A stretch of DNA of 64,000 nt from Sipunculus nudus (taxonomy: Eukaryota; Annelida; Sipuncula; Golfingiida; Sipunculidae): NCBI GenBank assembly GCA_026874595.1, contig CM049320.1, positions 16,816,988-16,880,987 on the forward strand. The letters run 5' to 3'. Of this stretch, positions 38,601 through 53,600 are shown in pieces. The notes under the pieces are model-generated. The model ran no database searches, was not told the origin of the DNA, and saw nothing but the letters and a program-made list of their open reading frames with translations. Position 1 is the stretch's first letter; each line of letters opens with the position of its first letter. Both the position numbers and the translations under genes were made by a program.

Positions 38601-41600
38601 CTGATAAAAAGATAATTAAGTAACTAAAGTGTGAATAGATAAAAAAATAATTCAATGTGTAAATAATGTGTAATATATTGGTCTTTGTACAAATGCACAG
38701 ATGAGGTTTACCTTTTTTCAATTACACAAGCATTTTGTATAAATGCTTGGATATAATGTTATCTTTGAAGTATGATTTAACATAAATCTTGTTTAACATT
38801 TTGTACTTGACCACATGCTTTATTTATGAATGTGTACATTCTAGGGCAACACAGAAAAGCAAGAAATTTTATAAACTGCATTTCCCTTACCTCTGGCCAC
38901 CATTGGCGTTTTGGACGGGCGCACTGAAGAACTCATCACTGAAGAAGTCAAGAGATCCAACAAACACAACACGAGCATTGTTACGTGCCTGGAGGCCAGC
39001 GATCAGAAGGGTGTTCTTGCCCACAGCATGGGGGTACTACAATGGTATTGTAAGAAGTGTCCTGAGACATGACAGTTGCCTCATCTCATTAACATTACTA
39101 GATTAGTAACCTTATCAGAATTACTGCATTTGTTGATACTTGTCAATAATACCCAGATTCCCAGCAATTCACAGAAACCTTATAATCAAGACACACAGAC
39201 AGACATGATATATCCCAGAAGTCACTACAGAAGACAGGGTACTATTAAACCTACATCAAAACAAAGCTTTCATTCATAAACAGTATTCATGAATTTGGTA
39301 TCCAAACCACCTCCGGACATGGTTTCATGAATCCAGATTGACAAGTGAATAAATACTGATGTAGTGTGGTAGTTTCAACAAAATATACATATGGAGGCAT
39401 TTATACTGTATTCATTACTGTATTCAGTGAAGTCAGGTGTGGTTTGAATATGCCTTATATTCTTGTATACTAATAGTATAAACTAGTATTACTAGTATAT
39501 ATGTGTATTAGTATGTACCTTCACAAAGGTGTGTAATAGCCTCCCTCCAGTTAAAGTCAACCTTCCCCACCATGCCCTTATCTATTTGGTCAAAATAGGT
39601 CCTTGACTTATCAATGATTTCATGCATTTTGATTTCCAAGGTGAAAGTCCTTCACTTCCAAGTGAAGTACAAGTACACCAGGGGACCTTGGAACCATGCC
39701 ACCAGAAAGACTTTGGCATATTGACTATGCTACACTGGTCTAAAACTTAAAAAGTGATAGACTTGTCTAACCATTAATCATCCATTATCATAACATGAAA
39801 TCCTGATCTCACCTCATCAATCTCCTTGTCAGGGTTGAAGGAGTAGGCTGTGGAGGAGGAATGCAGGATGTTCAGGACCAGAGGGTTTTCTGGGTCAGCA
39901 GTCATTCTAGAATTAAAATTATTAAATGTACAACAACCTGAAAATATTTCTTAAGTAAATATCATAAGTGTTTTACTAAAATAATTTATGCAAAGTATTT
40001 AACTGCAAAGATTAATATATGTATAGATTTTTACAATTTTAAAAGTTTCCTTAATATTTGTTTATATTTGTACGATTTAGAAACATTTTCCTGTAGCTTG
40101 TCATTTTTGTATAATTTTACATTGACACAATGGCAATTGACTAATATTTAAGTTCCAAAACATAAATGACAGGAGTAAAAATTTGATACTTTCTCCATAC
40201 ATAGAGCATTAGATGTTTGAAACTGATAAGCAACCCTAAAGACATAATATAGGTAGTGATAAGGATGAACATTTAGGTACTTCTATTTAAGATATCTTGA
40301 GGAAATGAATTCGCAATCTGTGCAAATAAAAATTTCCTGTGCAGGTAAAATTTCCTAAATGTATCTAAACACAAGGATCTACCTCTTTTGAATATATTAA
40401 CCATGCAAACTTTGTCTATTGTGATTTGTTTCACTTACCCAACACCCCTAAACATGAGGGGGGCTCCTTTCTTTGCATCTCCAACAATCATTGGAGCTTC
40501 AATCAAGTTACTGGGCTCAGCCACAATCAGTGTGTGCTAAAATAAACGTAAGATAAGCATTTATAAATAATCTAATTATCTTTATGATCATCCATTAATC
40601 TTGCAATGAAGAAAACAAGACAAGTATTGTATCAGTCCAGATGATTTTACAAAACATGTCTTCTGCAAGTTAAATTATGTATACAAATAGCTGTTAAACA
40701 TGCTTGTAAACCATGTTTCACCTTCCATACCCTACAGAGTGATGAGACAAAATAAAAATGGTTACTACACTTTCCATCAGGCGAAAAAACATTACAAATA
40801 TATTATTGCTGAGATATCTGATGACACTAATATGATATGACACTTGACACAATGTATCAGTGCATAAGTATACTTTTGAAGCCCTTAGTTTAATACTGAC
40901 AAGAAATAATGAAACTGATTAACAGATGTAGTCCAAATATGGACACCAGGTGAAGCTGCGGAGCAGTTGTGGTATTACTGTATAAAATAACTATGCTGAC
41001 CTAACATTTGAACTCCAATACATTAAAACTGTTGCTGTGGCACTAAATATTCTCAATCATTTTATCAGGTTATTTCATAGATGTCTTAACTTTTACTGTG
41101 TTTATACTTGTTATTGCTTCACATATTTTTCTTACTTTGCCAGAGTCAGACACATCATAGTTCAAGTGATCAATAACGGCCGAATTCTCCTCATCAAACT
41201 CCAGACCACAGTTGCTGGCCAAGTCAACGATTGGTTCACCTGCAGGCAATAAGTAAAGTTCAGCACATGAATATGTATTGCGGTTTCATGTACAATCTGT
41301 GAACACCAATAAGGAATCATATAATATTTTATAAAATATTTATTCTTTTGATTTAGTCAAGTGCTTGGTCATCTGTATTTTAAAAATATATTTAAACTAT
41401 CAGAGATTCTCTTCCTATCAATTCATAATTAAAAAAAAATCAATTGAGAAATGAAGTTCATTTAATGGGTCATAGAACTGATGTTTACAATGCTAAATAT
41501 TTGACAGAATTTGTTTTTCCTGTATCAATGAATTTATCTGTGGGACACTAAATGCACAAAATGCCTCAAGTGGACATCTTAAGGTTGCAATATTTTTTTT

Positions 41601-44600
41601 TTAAGTGAAAGAAAAAAGCTCCCTACTGTTACATGAAAATGATTATTAAACATGAAATATGTATGTCAATATGTTATCAGTTTTATATAAACACCAACCA
41701 ATCAGAGAACTGGCTGCAACCAGGACATTGCCACCACCATCAATGAAATTTGTGATGGCAGCCACATCAATGGATCCTCCGAATTCTGCAAAGAGAAACA
41801 CACATTTTCATTCAGAAATCAATTTGGTAACAAGTAAATTTGTAATGCCTGTGTTTTATTTTCATTGTCCCCTGAAGAAATTTTATGTGAATTGGGATCA
41901 AATGGGAAATTTGTTGTTTGTTTTGCAGCTGGTGATAATAAATTTCAGACAGACACTCCAAAACTAAACCCAAACCAATGTATACAAGAGAGCAATCACT
42001 GACCCAAATTTGAATGAATCAGATAATATTTAGGAAAGTTATTTCATGGAAACAAAAACCTGATGAACAGACAGGCAGACAGACAAACCCAAATCAATGT
42101 CATTTGTTCCACGGAAGCAAGGGACCATAATAATGTCCATTATAAACCCATTTGACATTTGTGAAACAGAGATGGATACATGAATGTTCAAACACAAGCA
42201 CAGTATGGCATATTATTGCTTAAACACTCATAGTACATTTAAAGAATGCATCTAGATATGTGAATTTGTTATGCATCTTGATTTACAAAAATCATGAATG
42301 TATATTGATATCAGAAGGATAACTATACTGTGGAAGTGGTTTTGTTAGCTGGGTTTTTATTTTTGCACTATTTTTGAACACCCAAGACATGTCCATCATC
42401 AGTCCATGTAGTAACTTTTTTACTGTTAGGTGCCGACACTACTGTTATATACATGTAAAGAGTAATGGAGAATTGAATAGATGATGCTGTGTCATATAGA
42501 TCAATAATAGTTGATGGGGCACTGAGAAATTGAGAATTTTTTTTAAACAAAATTCATTTTCATGCACTTAAGTCTAGTGTTTTCATCATAATCTAGGTAT
42601 TCCCCCCGGCACTTGGCAGGTTGTGATGTTGCTAGCTGATCAATAAGATCACTGGCCACCTTGATGACTGCAAATTTCTCGCCTGACTCTAAGACATGGG
42701 AGTCTGGGAAACCCTCCTTGCAGGGTTGCTTGAGTTGAGGCTTCTTCAACTAGGGTGTTTGAGTAGGCATGTTGGTCGTTTTAAGATTTCATGGCAAGTG
42801 ATATCTCAGCCATTCCACTTAATAGCGATTTGTAGAAATAACTGTGAAACAAATAGCCTATAAAGCTTTTTAGAACCGCCTTCAAAATGTCTTTAAGTAG
42901 TACTGCGAGCCAGCCTAGATTATGGTCAGCTGTTTGCTGTTCACACATAACAGGCTGCTTCTTGTTATAAATCACAGTTGCTATTGTTGAGCAATCCTAC
43001 AATTTACTCACATGTCAAACAGCGTGTCTTTGTACAGTACCATAGCATCATAAAATGTTATTGGTCCCGTTTTTTATGCACTGTTTACCCCGTGCAATCA
43101 TGCAACATACTAGCTTACAGGTAGCATGAACCAGTCACAGGAAGCTCGTTTGGTGAAAGGTAGGTTGCGTTATACCCTATATTTTATGTAATCATTTAAA
43201 TATTTTGATAATTTGATACAAATTGAATATCCTGTACATATTTGCGAAGAATTCAAACTGCACTACTGCTGTAAAATGGAAAAGTGCAAAAATTCAGATG
43301 CGCCAAATTTAACACTTCCATAGTAATTTCACTACCAAGATGAAATGGTTAAAAAATAAATAACAAGCATCATACTTAGGTAAATTAGGTTTGTGAGGAA
43401 GTATACATTAAAACTGATTAAGGCATTAAGCCCCATGAAAACAAACTAAAAAAAAACAGAATATTATGAATTTTGCAAACTGTTAATAGAAACTTTATAA
43501 ATTCATTTTACTTACAACAGGATTCCTAGATTTTAAAAAATTTCATTACAAATGGCCTTTAAAGGTTTTCAAGAGTGCAAATTTGTATTAATTGTGATAT
43601 TTTACAGGCTTCCTTTGGACACCCTGTGTCATCAGATCCTCCCACCATTACCACGCCAAAGTCTAGTTTACAAAAAATAATGGAGTCTTCACCAACAGGC
43701 TAATGCCTGCTATATACCTGTCTTGTCGGTCAGGACCAGCAAATAGAATGAAATTGATTTTTTGGAAGAATTTTTTTTAATTTGGCTAAAGTATTTTCAA
43801 TCTTGGAATAAATAAAAAAAAATTAAATGATTTTCAAGCTCCCAGGAACCCTGATTATTATACATTTTTTGTTGTTGAAAAATTACCTTCGACAGATGGT
43901 GCAAATATGACCAGATTGTCGTACAAGAATTCACCATATTTCACCAGCGCCAGGTTTGGATCATCTGCAGTCTTGAATGTTAAATCAAATCCACGATCTG
44001 GAATAGAAAAAAAAATTATTATATTTAAAAGGTAGAAATGTTGTGAAGTGAAATATCAGACATGTTATCCCAATCAAGTACTTTAATTATCACTACTTTT
44101 AGTCTGCAAGTGCCAAGTACTGTAATGGTAATACAAGTCAACCCTGATCATATATATTTTTAGACTGGTACCCCGCTCTATTATGGCACCGCTACTCTAG
44201 GCCAATCATAGAGACGGGCGTACAACACCATCTTATGTACTCTCGGCAGACTGGTTCCAACTCCAGTATGTATTATATATGATAAAAAATGAGCATTTCG
44301 TTTGCTCAGAGAAGTTACCAAAAGTTGGCTGTACATTACGTGTGACATTAATGATTAGATAAATAGTTATTAATAATAAATCACGGCTACGCACAGTGGA
44401 ATATCAAAGATCCAGTATATCGTATTATCTATACATCCATCATTCAATTTTTGTGCAACAACTCATTCTTCAATATTTAAAAACTAGAAATAACTAAAGA
44501 AAGTTATTTTATAAGAAATCTTCATGGATTATCAGCCAGGATCGCGTGAACGTCCGTGACAACTGGTATTAGGGTGCATAATGGAGTTGGAACAAAACTA

Positions 44601-47600
44601 CAGGTAAGTCAGGAGTTGCAACTGGGAGTACTTAAGATGGCGTTCTACGCCTGTCTCTATGCTTGGCTGAGGGACATAATAGAGCAGGGTACCAGTCTAA
44701 TATATCTTCATCCCATGGTGGAACAGATTAAGGGAGGTTAATAAGATGATTATAGCAATTACTTGTGTACTTAACAGTGATCAGAGTCCTATATTCTACA
44801 AAATTTAAAAAAAAAAAACATTCCTGCTGCAACACAGGAACATAAATTCCTAAAACCTACTGTCTGAAAGACATCTTAATTCTAGAAAGTCTAAATAAAT
44901 TCCCTGTTGCAACACAAGAACAAAAGTTCCTTAAACCTGTTGTCTGAAGGACAGCAGTGCTCAGGACGGGAACACTTTTCCAGTTCTGACCCTTGCCACT
45001 GAACAACCTGGTGAGGCAGAGGCCATGAGCACAGTGACTAAGCAGTTAATTATCCAGGCACATTTGTGATTGCAAACATCAGGAATAAGTGAAACACTTG
45101 GTCTGATGCTGCCTTTTGGGTTGTTCAAAAGTTAGGTAGTAGTTAAATTTTTAAAGTTATGGCATATATGAATATTTATTTATACATATGTATCTGTACA
45201 GTATTTGATCAAATACATCAAATATTGAGATCGAATTCAAATACAAATACTGTTTCCCCCCGTGGATAATCCGCTAGCGTAGATAATCCGAACCCCATTT
45301 AGAGCAACAATTTATGAGGAAAAACACATAATCCTGTGTATAATACGCAGCCTGCTTCTGGCCAAAATCTTAAATGCTTCCATTTGTATTTGCCTTAGTC
45401 ATCGAATGTTCACTGGCTCCGTGGGGGTAAACTTTGCCAGTCAGACCAACAAATCTCTTAGAAGAAGATAGTTACACTTAAAATAGCAAAAGGGTTATTC
45501 TCCTTTAGCTGTCGAGTGTAAAAAAAGGTGCTGTCAAGTGTGCAATACTGACACGTACCAGTTTTAAGTAAGATATAATTTACTGGACAACCACCAGTAA
45601 AATGCGGGCAAATTACGCCCACTTTATATTAGATCAGTCCCTTTCCAAACTCCTTTATATTATCAATATATAAATGCTCTGAAATACGACCACCTGGCTA
45701 TTACAGATTACAATTTTTTTTTCTGACCAAATTGTTATATTACTATTAAATTGACCTGCCTAATACCGGCACTCGTGCCAATCAAGCACTGACCCGGTTG
45801 ATTGCCATGGGTGAAGTGCGGTAACCTGTATGGGCTCACCGTTTGTTCTATTGTTGTGCGCATGTACTGACTACCGAACCCTGGCTGGTGGTTTCACTGG
45901 CACCTGGGGCGGACCCTAGATTTCCCCTGACCACGTGACAGACTCACACGACCTGCTAATCTGCGTAAATGTAGGTGCCCGAAGTAAAACTTGATCAATC
46001 TGACCATGACGATGTACACAATAGGGTAACTAATTAACAAAGAAAACCACTAGGCAATTATTCTTCCCTTGGCTCAAGTTGATTAGAAAGTGATTAAGTG
46101 TATCACGGATAATTTCCTAAGAGAATCAATGACCCGGCATAACAACCCCAGTGTTGGTGCCCACGGCGCCATCTACCAACTGACAATGACATTAAATGAG
46201 GTCAGCCAGATCATGCATCGTCATGCATATTTCAATTCACAAATCATCAATGTTCTTCGGCTGTAAGCTACATTAATGGTATATTTTAAGTATTTGAAAT
46301 CATGACAGTAAATAAAACCTATCATTATGTTTTCTTATGCCTAATTTGATAAAGTTCAGTGTGTATACACTTCGTTTGCATAAAATCCTTTATTATCACT
46401 CACCGTTGACCCATCAAACTATGTCCAATGTGATGGGGAAAATAGCTTGGAATTATGCTTTCATGTATAATACACGCCAATGTTTTTTATTTCTATTTCA
46501 TGGAGAAAAAGTGCGGATTATCCACGGGGGAAAACAGTACTGGTGTTTCACGTCAGAATACTTTCAAATAACACAGGGACATCTACTGAAGGCATTGGAG
46601 GTATAAATGAGAAAGTAAGAAGAGACAATTAAGAAGATAAAGTGTATTTATATTTTCTAGTTTCATAATGATAACCCAATTCTGAACACGCACCAACTCC
46701 AGTTGTGGGCACATTCAATTTGGGGAATTAAATAATATTTCAGCATTAAATTGTAAGAAAACAACAGTTTATGTGACACCCATAATTTTCCATGTTCCAA
46801 ATGTAGACCATACACTAGTCTCTCCAACAGATGCCAGGTGCCGCTACCACTCTGTACCAGTATGTCTGTTATTGGACGCCATTTTTTTAAGAACGGAAGC
46901 GTTGCTTGGCATGCGCAAGGAATCCCCCTATTATGCCACCCTTGCAATAGACAAGCAAAAGTAGATTATTTTTCCAATTCAGCAACAACTGTTTACTTGT
47001 CTTTATTTGGGTCTGCTGGACGACATCCATTCAGGATTAACCTCCGGATGCTAGGGGAGTTTCCTTGCGCATGCCAAACGACACTTCCATTTTTCTTGAA
47101 AAAAATGGCGTCTAATAACAGACGGCCTGGTGCAGAGCGGTAGCGGCACCTGGCGTCTGTTGGAGAGACTAGACCATACTCGAAACATGAACCTAAAAAA
47201 AGTAAAATCTAAATTTTAGTTTAACTTGCAAAAAACCTTCAAAATTCCTAAATCCAGTTTATAATATTACATAATCTCTTTATGCTGATGTATCATATGC
47301 AGCTTTATCTTTATTAGGGAAATGGCGGATAAGTCAGTTTACTAATTAGTGAAAAACTGCACGACCGTTTCAACTGACATATTTGCGGCCTGAAGGAGTA
47401 GGGGCCGAAGTGCTACCCTGTCCTGTAGTGGTACATTTGTACTACTACAGGACACTGGGCTGTACCAGTACAGGCCACTGTGCTACCCTTTATCTGGCCA
47501 ATTATGGGGCTTCATGCTTGACTGAGGCATGGGAGGAGAAGGGCTACTAGGGCAATCAGTGTGTCTGGAGCTGGTGCCAGACCTCAAATGATGAGTACAC

Positions 47601-50600
47601 AGTGGTCAGCTGATTATCTGCTTTGTTATAACTGAAGTATTAAGATAACAACAACAATGGTTATTTCTCTTCCTCCTTATTTCTGTCTTTCATTCTCTGT
47701 CTCGGGAGTAGGAATCTGTTATACTTTTAAGATAATATTAAAGATAACGAACATATTGACAACATTTTGTGTCGAACTGGAAGATATAGACCCACTTTGC
47801 TATACCAAAAAAATACCATGAAAATTGAAGTATATTTAATGTGTTGGAAGTCACCTGGAAGTGACAGACAATGCTCAAAATGCATAAAACTTGGAAGTCA
47901 ATCACATTGCACCAACCGACAAGAAATAATTTTTAGTGGTTTATATATTTTAGGAATTTTTATTATATTATAATTATACATTATATAGTATTTTATCATA
48001 TGATCAAGTATTGTATAATTTAATATCAAATAAGATCGCCATTGTATGAATATATGAATATATTGTCACAACGTTATTTAACACATTGTGTATACATATT
48101 ATTATACCTATTATGTAATTATTTTTTGCATCCTAAGTTTATGTATTTGTTTAATTAAAAAAATTTTGAGTGTCAAAAATATATTATTTATAAAAAAATA
48201 ACAATCTTCATAATAAATTTAATGTTTTGTAATTTGTTATTACACTGTTCTATATGGTAAATCATACTTGAAAAAAAAAATCTATTCATGTTTTGAATTA
48301 TAATATTAATTTATATAAGTTCTTAAAGTTAACTATATATTAAGGAATGATAGAGTAATTTACAATGGTAAAATTCAATTAAGTTTATATTACTTTCATT
48401 GAAACTACACATGACAATTTAAAATTTAATTTGTTTGGTACCTGAAACAAAAGACCCCCCCCCCCCCATTCTCAGGAAATACATAAAACAAAATATAATC
48501 TGAAACTTAACATGATTATATTTAAATTGGGTCTTTTTTTCTGGAAACATTTAGAAAATATCTGAACTGTATGACTTGTAATTAGGCATCTTTCTGAAGT
48601 GTGCATGCAGACAATGGCGTCGATAATACAATGATGTCTATGTATTATCAGCATTCATTTTCAGCTTTGTTGTCTTGAATACAATTTTCTGCTTGCTTGT
48701 AATAGTATGGATATGAGCTATATATTTGATGCTGTACATTTATTTGTATTCAAAGCATAAATAAATAGGAAATGCTTATTTCCACCCCAAAAGTTGAAAA
48801 CTGTGCAGGTGGTGCCCCTGAAATGTTTAATAAGGTGAGTACCTTCTCATCCATATTTTCAAATAAAGAAAAGCAATAACCTTTTTTATTATACAACCAT
48901 TAATGTATTACTATATATACAGGGACGCAATAATTGTATTTTTTTTACACAGATCATGTATGACATACATAAAAAGTTTATTTCTATATATAAATACAAG
49001 ATTGTTTTTCTATCGCACAACAAGCAGTGGTAATTCACGTTACAGGTCCTTCCATGAACGGCAGGGTGAACTCTCACCGCCAGACGGTCGGACTCCATAT
49101 CACAGATAAATAGAGTCCGTATGTGGTGGACTATACTCCGTTCCAAGACCTATGGTCCACCCGTTTTTTGCGAAAGAAAAAAAAGTGAAGTTAGATATCA
49201 AAAGAAATCTAACAAAATGGGGTAGAAGAAACATCCGCCTAATTTTCCATCATACATATAAAACTGTACCTTGCATGTTGTTTTCACGATCGATTTTTTT
49301 CTGAAATGTGAGAATCAGTCTACAAACTTTGCGACAGTTTCTCCAAGAGGCGCTTGAATATAAGGGGTCAAGGACGTTGCCCTGGATTGGCTGGAAGTGT
49401 CCATTATACTAAAAGGGGTGAAATCGTTTATGTGGTTCCTGTGCTGTGGTGACACGTATCGTGTTGTTTGTTTACCGTGTTGATCGTAAATTAGAATATT
49501 TACACAAGTATAAATCCAATTGATAATGTCAATTTAATTAGAAGAGGTATAAATGTATGATTGATGAGAGTACAGAGAGCAGATGATAAATATAGGCCTA
49601 ATGAATGTTTGTCATTGTATGGGCTATATGTTCACTGGAACAAGCATATAGGCTAATATATATTGGCCCAACCTTCCTTTGGGCTGAGGGACGTTTGTGA
49701 GAAGTTGCTCCTGTTTAGGCCCATAAAATATTTTAAATCATATTTGTAATCATATGTTTATTAACATTAATTTTGTAGATAGAGACATTTAATCAGACAT
49801 TTAATATAAATATATATATATATATATCTGCATTTCTATGAATTGTATCACTTTTTTTTATCAAATCAGATGCATCTATAAATTAATAAAAAAAAGTATA
49901 ATCAGTTATATAATTGATTGAACATCATGGACATCACCTGGACCCATTTTATGTATGTTTTACCATTCAATTCTTTTTGTATTCATCCTATATCAAATGT
50001 ACTTATTATATATTTGGATTTTGTTATATTATTCATTATATATATTCATAATAAATATATAATATATTATCATTTTATTATATTATTCATTATATATTTT
50101 AAATGTGTCATAAATATATATATATATATTCCGGGCATACATTCCGGCATTTCGAAATAATATATTATCACTGCATTATGTATAAGCGTCCAGGTTCCTG
50201 AATAATTTTGAAAAACTTCTGAAATTCACATAATCTCAATAGTCACCAATTGTCTGATTATGAAATGGAGCGTGTTAGCACTGAAACTGGTGCACACGGA
50301 CAATTTCCCGCAATATATCTCATGAATGAAACTTTAAGTGCGCGGGACTTTAAAATTTAATTTGTTTGGTACCTGAAACAAAAGACCCCCCCCCCCCCAT
50401 TCTCAGGAAATACATAAAACAAAATATAATCTGAAACTTAACATGATTATATTTAAATTGGGTCTTTTTTTCTGGAAACATTTAGAAAATATCTGAACTG
50501 TATGACTTGTAATTAGGCATCTTTCTGAAGTGTGCATGCAGACAATGGCGTCGATAATACAATGATGTCTATGTATTATCAGCATTCATTTTCAGCTTTG

Positions 50601-53600
50601 TTGTCTTGAATACAATTTTCTGCTTGCTTGTAATAGTATGGATATGAGCTATATATTTGATGCTGTACATTTATTTGTATTCAAAGCATAAATAAATAGG
50701 AAATGCTTATTTCCACCCCAAAAGTTGAAAACTGTGCAGGTGGTGCCCCTGAAATGTTTAATAAGGTGAGTACCTTCTCATCCATATTTTCAAATAAAGA
50801 AAAGCAATAACCTTTTTTATTATACAACCATTAATGTATTACTATATATACAGGGACGCAATAATTGTATTTTTTTTACACAGATCATGTATGACATGCA
50901 AAATTTTTATATCACATTTTGTATCCATTTAAAGAATCCACAATCAGTTTGGAATAAAACCACTCCATTATTTTGCAAATCAATCAACTTTACATATGTT
51001 TCCATTGCACAGACGAGCATATTACATTTTACACAGTACTTCAGTGTTTGATGTGTACAGTAAGCTACCAACACAATAAATAAATAATAAAACATGTAGG
51101 CCTGAATGTCCACAGATATATTTACGTGTTAGATATATTTATTCTGTGTATACATGTTTTAGATATATTTATTCTGTGTATACATATTAAAAGTATATGT
51201 ATCTATTAATATGGATATCTGAGCACAACAGATCATTCTACATACTGTATTTCAGTTATATGTATCTATGAATATAGCTATAGGAGCACTATTAAAAAAG
51301 AGAAGAGAAAAAGAAAGAATGAGAAAGAGAAATAAAGGAAGAGATAGAGAGAAAAAGAGAACCATAGATGGAGAGAGAGAGGGGGAGAGAATGGGAAAGT
51401 GAGGGAGGGAAAGAAAGAAAGAGGGAGAGAGAAAGAGAGACAGAGAATGAGAGACAGAAATAGAGAGGAAGAGAAATAACCACTGTTGTTGTTATCTTAA
51501 TACTTCAGTTATAACAAAGCAGATAATCAGCTGACCACTGTGTACTCATCATTTGAGGTCTGGCACTTGCTGCAGTCTTGCAGCGCTGACATATATAGTA
51601 AACAATACAAGCGCTGCAGCCTCCGGCGGGGAGAGTCTATACTATCTAAGTTTGTACGGATCCGTACAGACCCTCAGACACGTATATGCCTTGTGAAGCG
51701 TGAGGACACCAAACAAACCCCACATATTATAATTGTTACAGATGCTTAGACTCCGTTTGGACCAAAACTTTAGCTGGATGATCAGCAGTAATAAAGTATG
51801 GGCACTTACTCTGGATGAAGTCAGATATTGCATCGTCTCCGTCTGGCCGATGGCGCTTTCCGGTTGGAACAACCAATAGGAATTTAGCATCATTGACAAC
51901 AAGCGATGTATGATAGGAAGGATGCTTATGAAAATATGGTCTATCCTAGTGCACGGCACTGGCATTCCTAGGAAAAGCCCCCCCCCCCCCTGAATTCAGC
52001 TTTAGCATAGATTGCCCACCTAATTTGCATGGGATTCCTTTTCCCGCGGTGTCCAGTTGGCATGCAACAACTGAACCCCGGCAGTTCAAAGGATAAAAAA
52101 ACATTTACAGGCGCACATAAAGGTGATATATCGATTTAATTTGATACATAAAAAGTTTATTTCTATATATAAATACAAGATTGTTTTTCTATCGCACAAC
52201 AAGCAGTGGTAATTCACGTTACAGGTCCTTCCATGAACGGCAGGGTGAACTCTCACCGCCAGACGGTCGGACTCCATATCACAGATAAATAGAGTCCGTA
52301 TGTGGTGGACTATACTCCGTTCCAAGACCTATGGTCCACCCGTTTTTTGCGAAAGAAAAAAAAGTGAAGTTAGATATCAAAAGAAATCTAACAAAATGGG
52401 GTAGAAGAAACATCCGCCTAATTTTCCATCATACATATAAAACTGTACCTTGCATGTTGTTTTCACGATCGATTTTTTTCTGAAATGTGAGAATCAGTCT
52501 ACAAACTTTGCGACAGTTTCTCCAAGAGGCGCTTGAATATAAGGGGTCAAGGACGTTGCCCTGGATTGGCTGGAAGTGTCCATTATACTAAAAGGGGTGA
52601 AATCGTTTATGTGGTTCCTGTGCTGTGGTGACACGTATCGTGTTGTTTGTTTACCGTGTTGATCGTAAATTAGAATATTTACACAAGTATAAATCCAATT
52701 GATAATGTCAATTTAATTAGAAGAGGTATAAATGTATGATTGATGAGAGTACAGAGAGCAGATGATAAATATAGGCCTAATGAATGTTTGTCATTGTATG
52801 GGCTATATGTTCACTGGAACAAGCATATAGGCTAATATATATTGGCCCAACCTTCCTTTGGGCTGAGGGACGTTTGTGAGAAGTTGCTCCTGTTTAGGCC
52901 CATAAAATATTTTAAATCATATTTGTAATCATATGTTTATTAACATTAATTTTGTAGATAGAGACATTTAATCAGACATTTAATATATATATATATATAT
53001 ATATATCTGCATTTCTATGAATTGTATCACTTTTTTTTATCAAATCAGATGCATCTATAAATTAATAAAAAAAAGTATAATCAGTTATATAATTGATTGA
53101 ACATCATGGACATCACCTGGACCCATTTTATGTATGTTTTACCATTCAATTCTTTTTGTATTCATCCTATATCAAATGTACTTATTATATATTTGGATTT
53201 TGTTATATTATTCATTATATATATTCATAATAAATATATAATATATTATCATTTTATTATATTATTCATTATATATTTTAAATGTGTCATAAATATATAT
53301 ATATATATTCCGGGCATACATTCCGGCATTTCGAAATAATATATTATCACTGCATTATGTATAAGCGTCCAGGTTCCTGAATAATTTTGAAAAACTTCTG
53401 AAATTCACATAATCTCAATAGTCACCAATTGTCTGATTATGAAATGGAGCGTGTTAGCACTGAAACTGGTGCACACGGACAATTTCCCGCAATATATCTC
53501 ATGAATGAAACTTTAAGTGCGCGGGACTTCATGTATAGCATATATATATATACTACGAGAAAGGGTAGTCAGTCAATTTCTCATAAAATGAAAACGATAA

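Noticed and set aside
46663-47143. Open frames of 63-101 codons on both strands
   Set aside because: They lie across the inverted ends of the foldback element and mirror one another. They reflect the palindrome, not coding.
51642-51965. 107-codon minus-strand open frame in DDOST intron 1
   Set aside because: Lies on the DDOST strand but matches no OST48 segment. Exons 1 and 2 join in phase without it, and no recognisable domain is seen.
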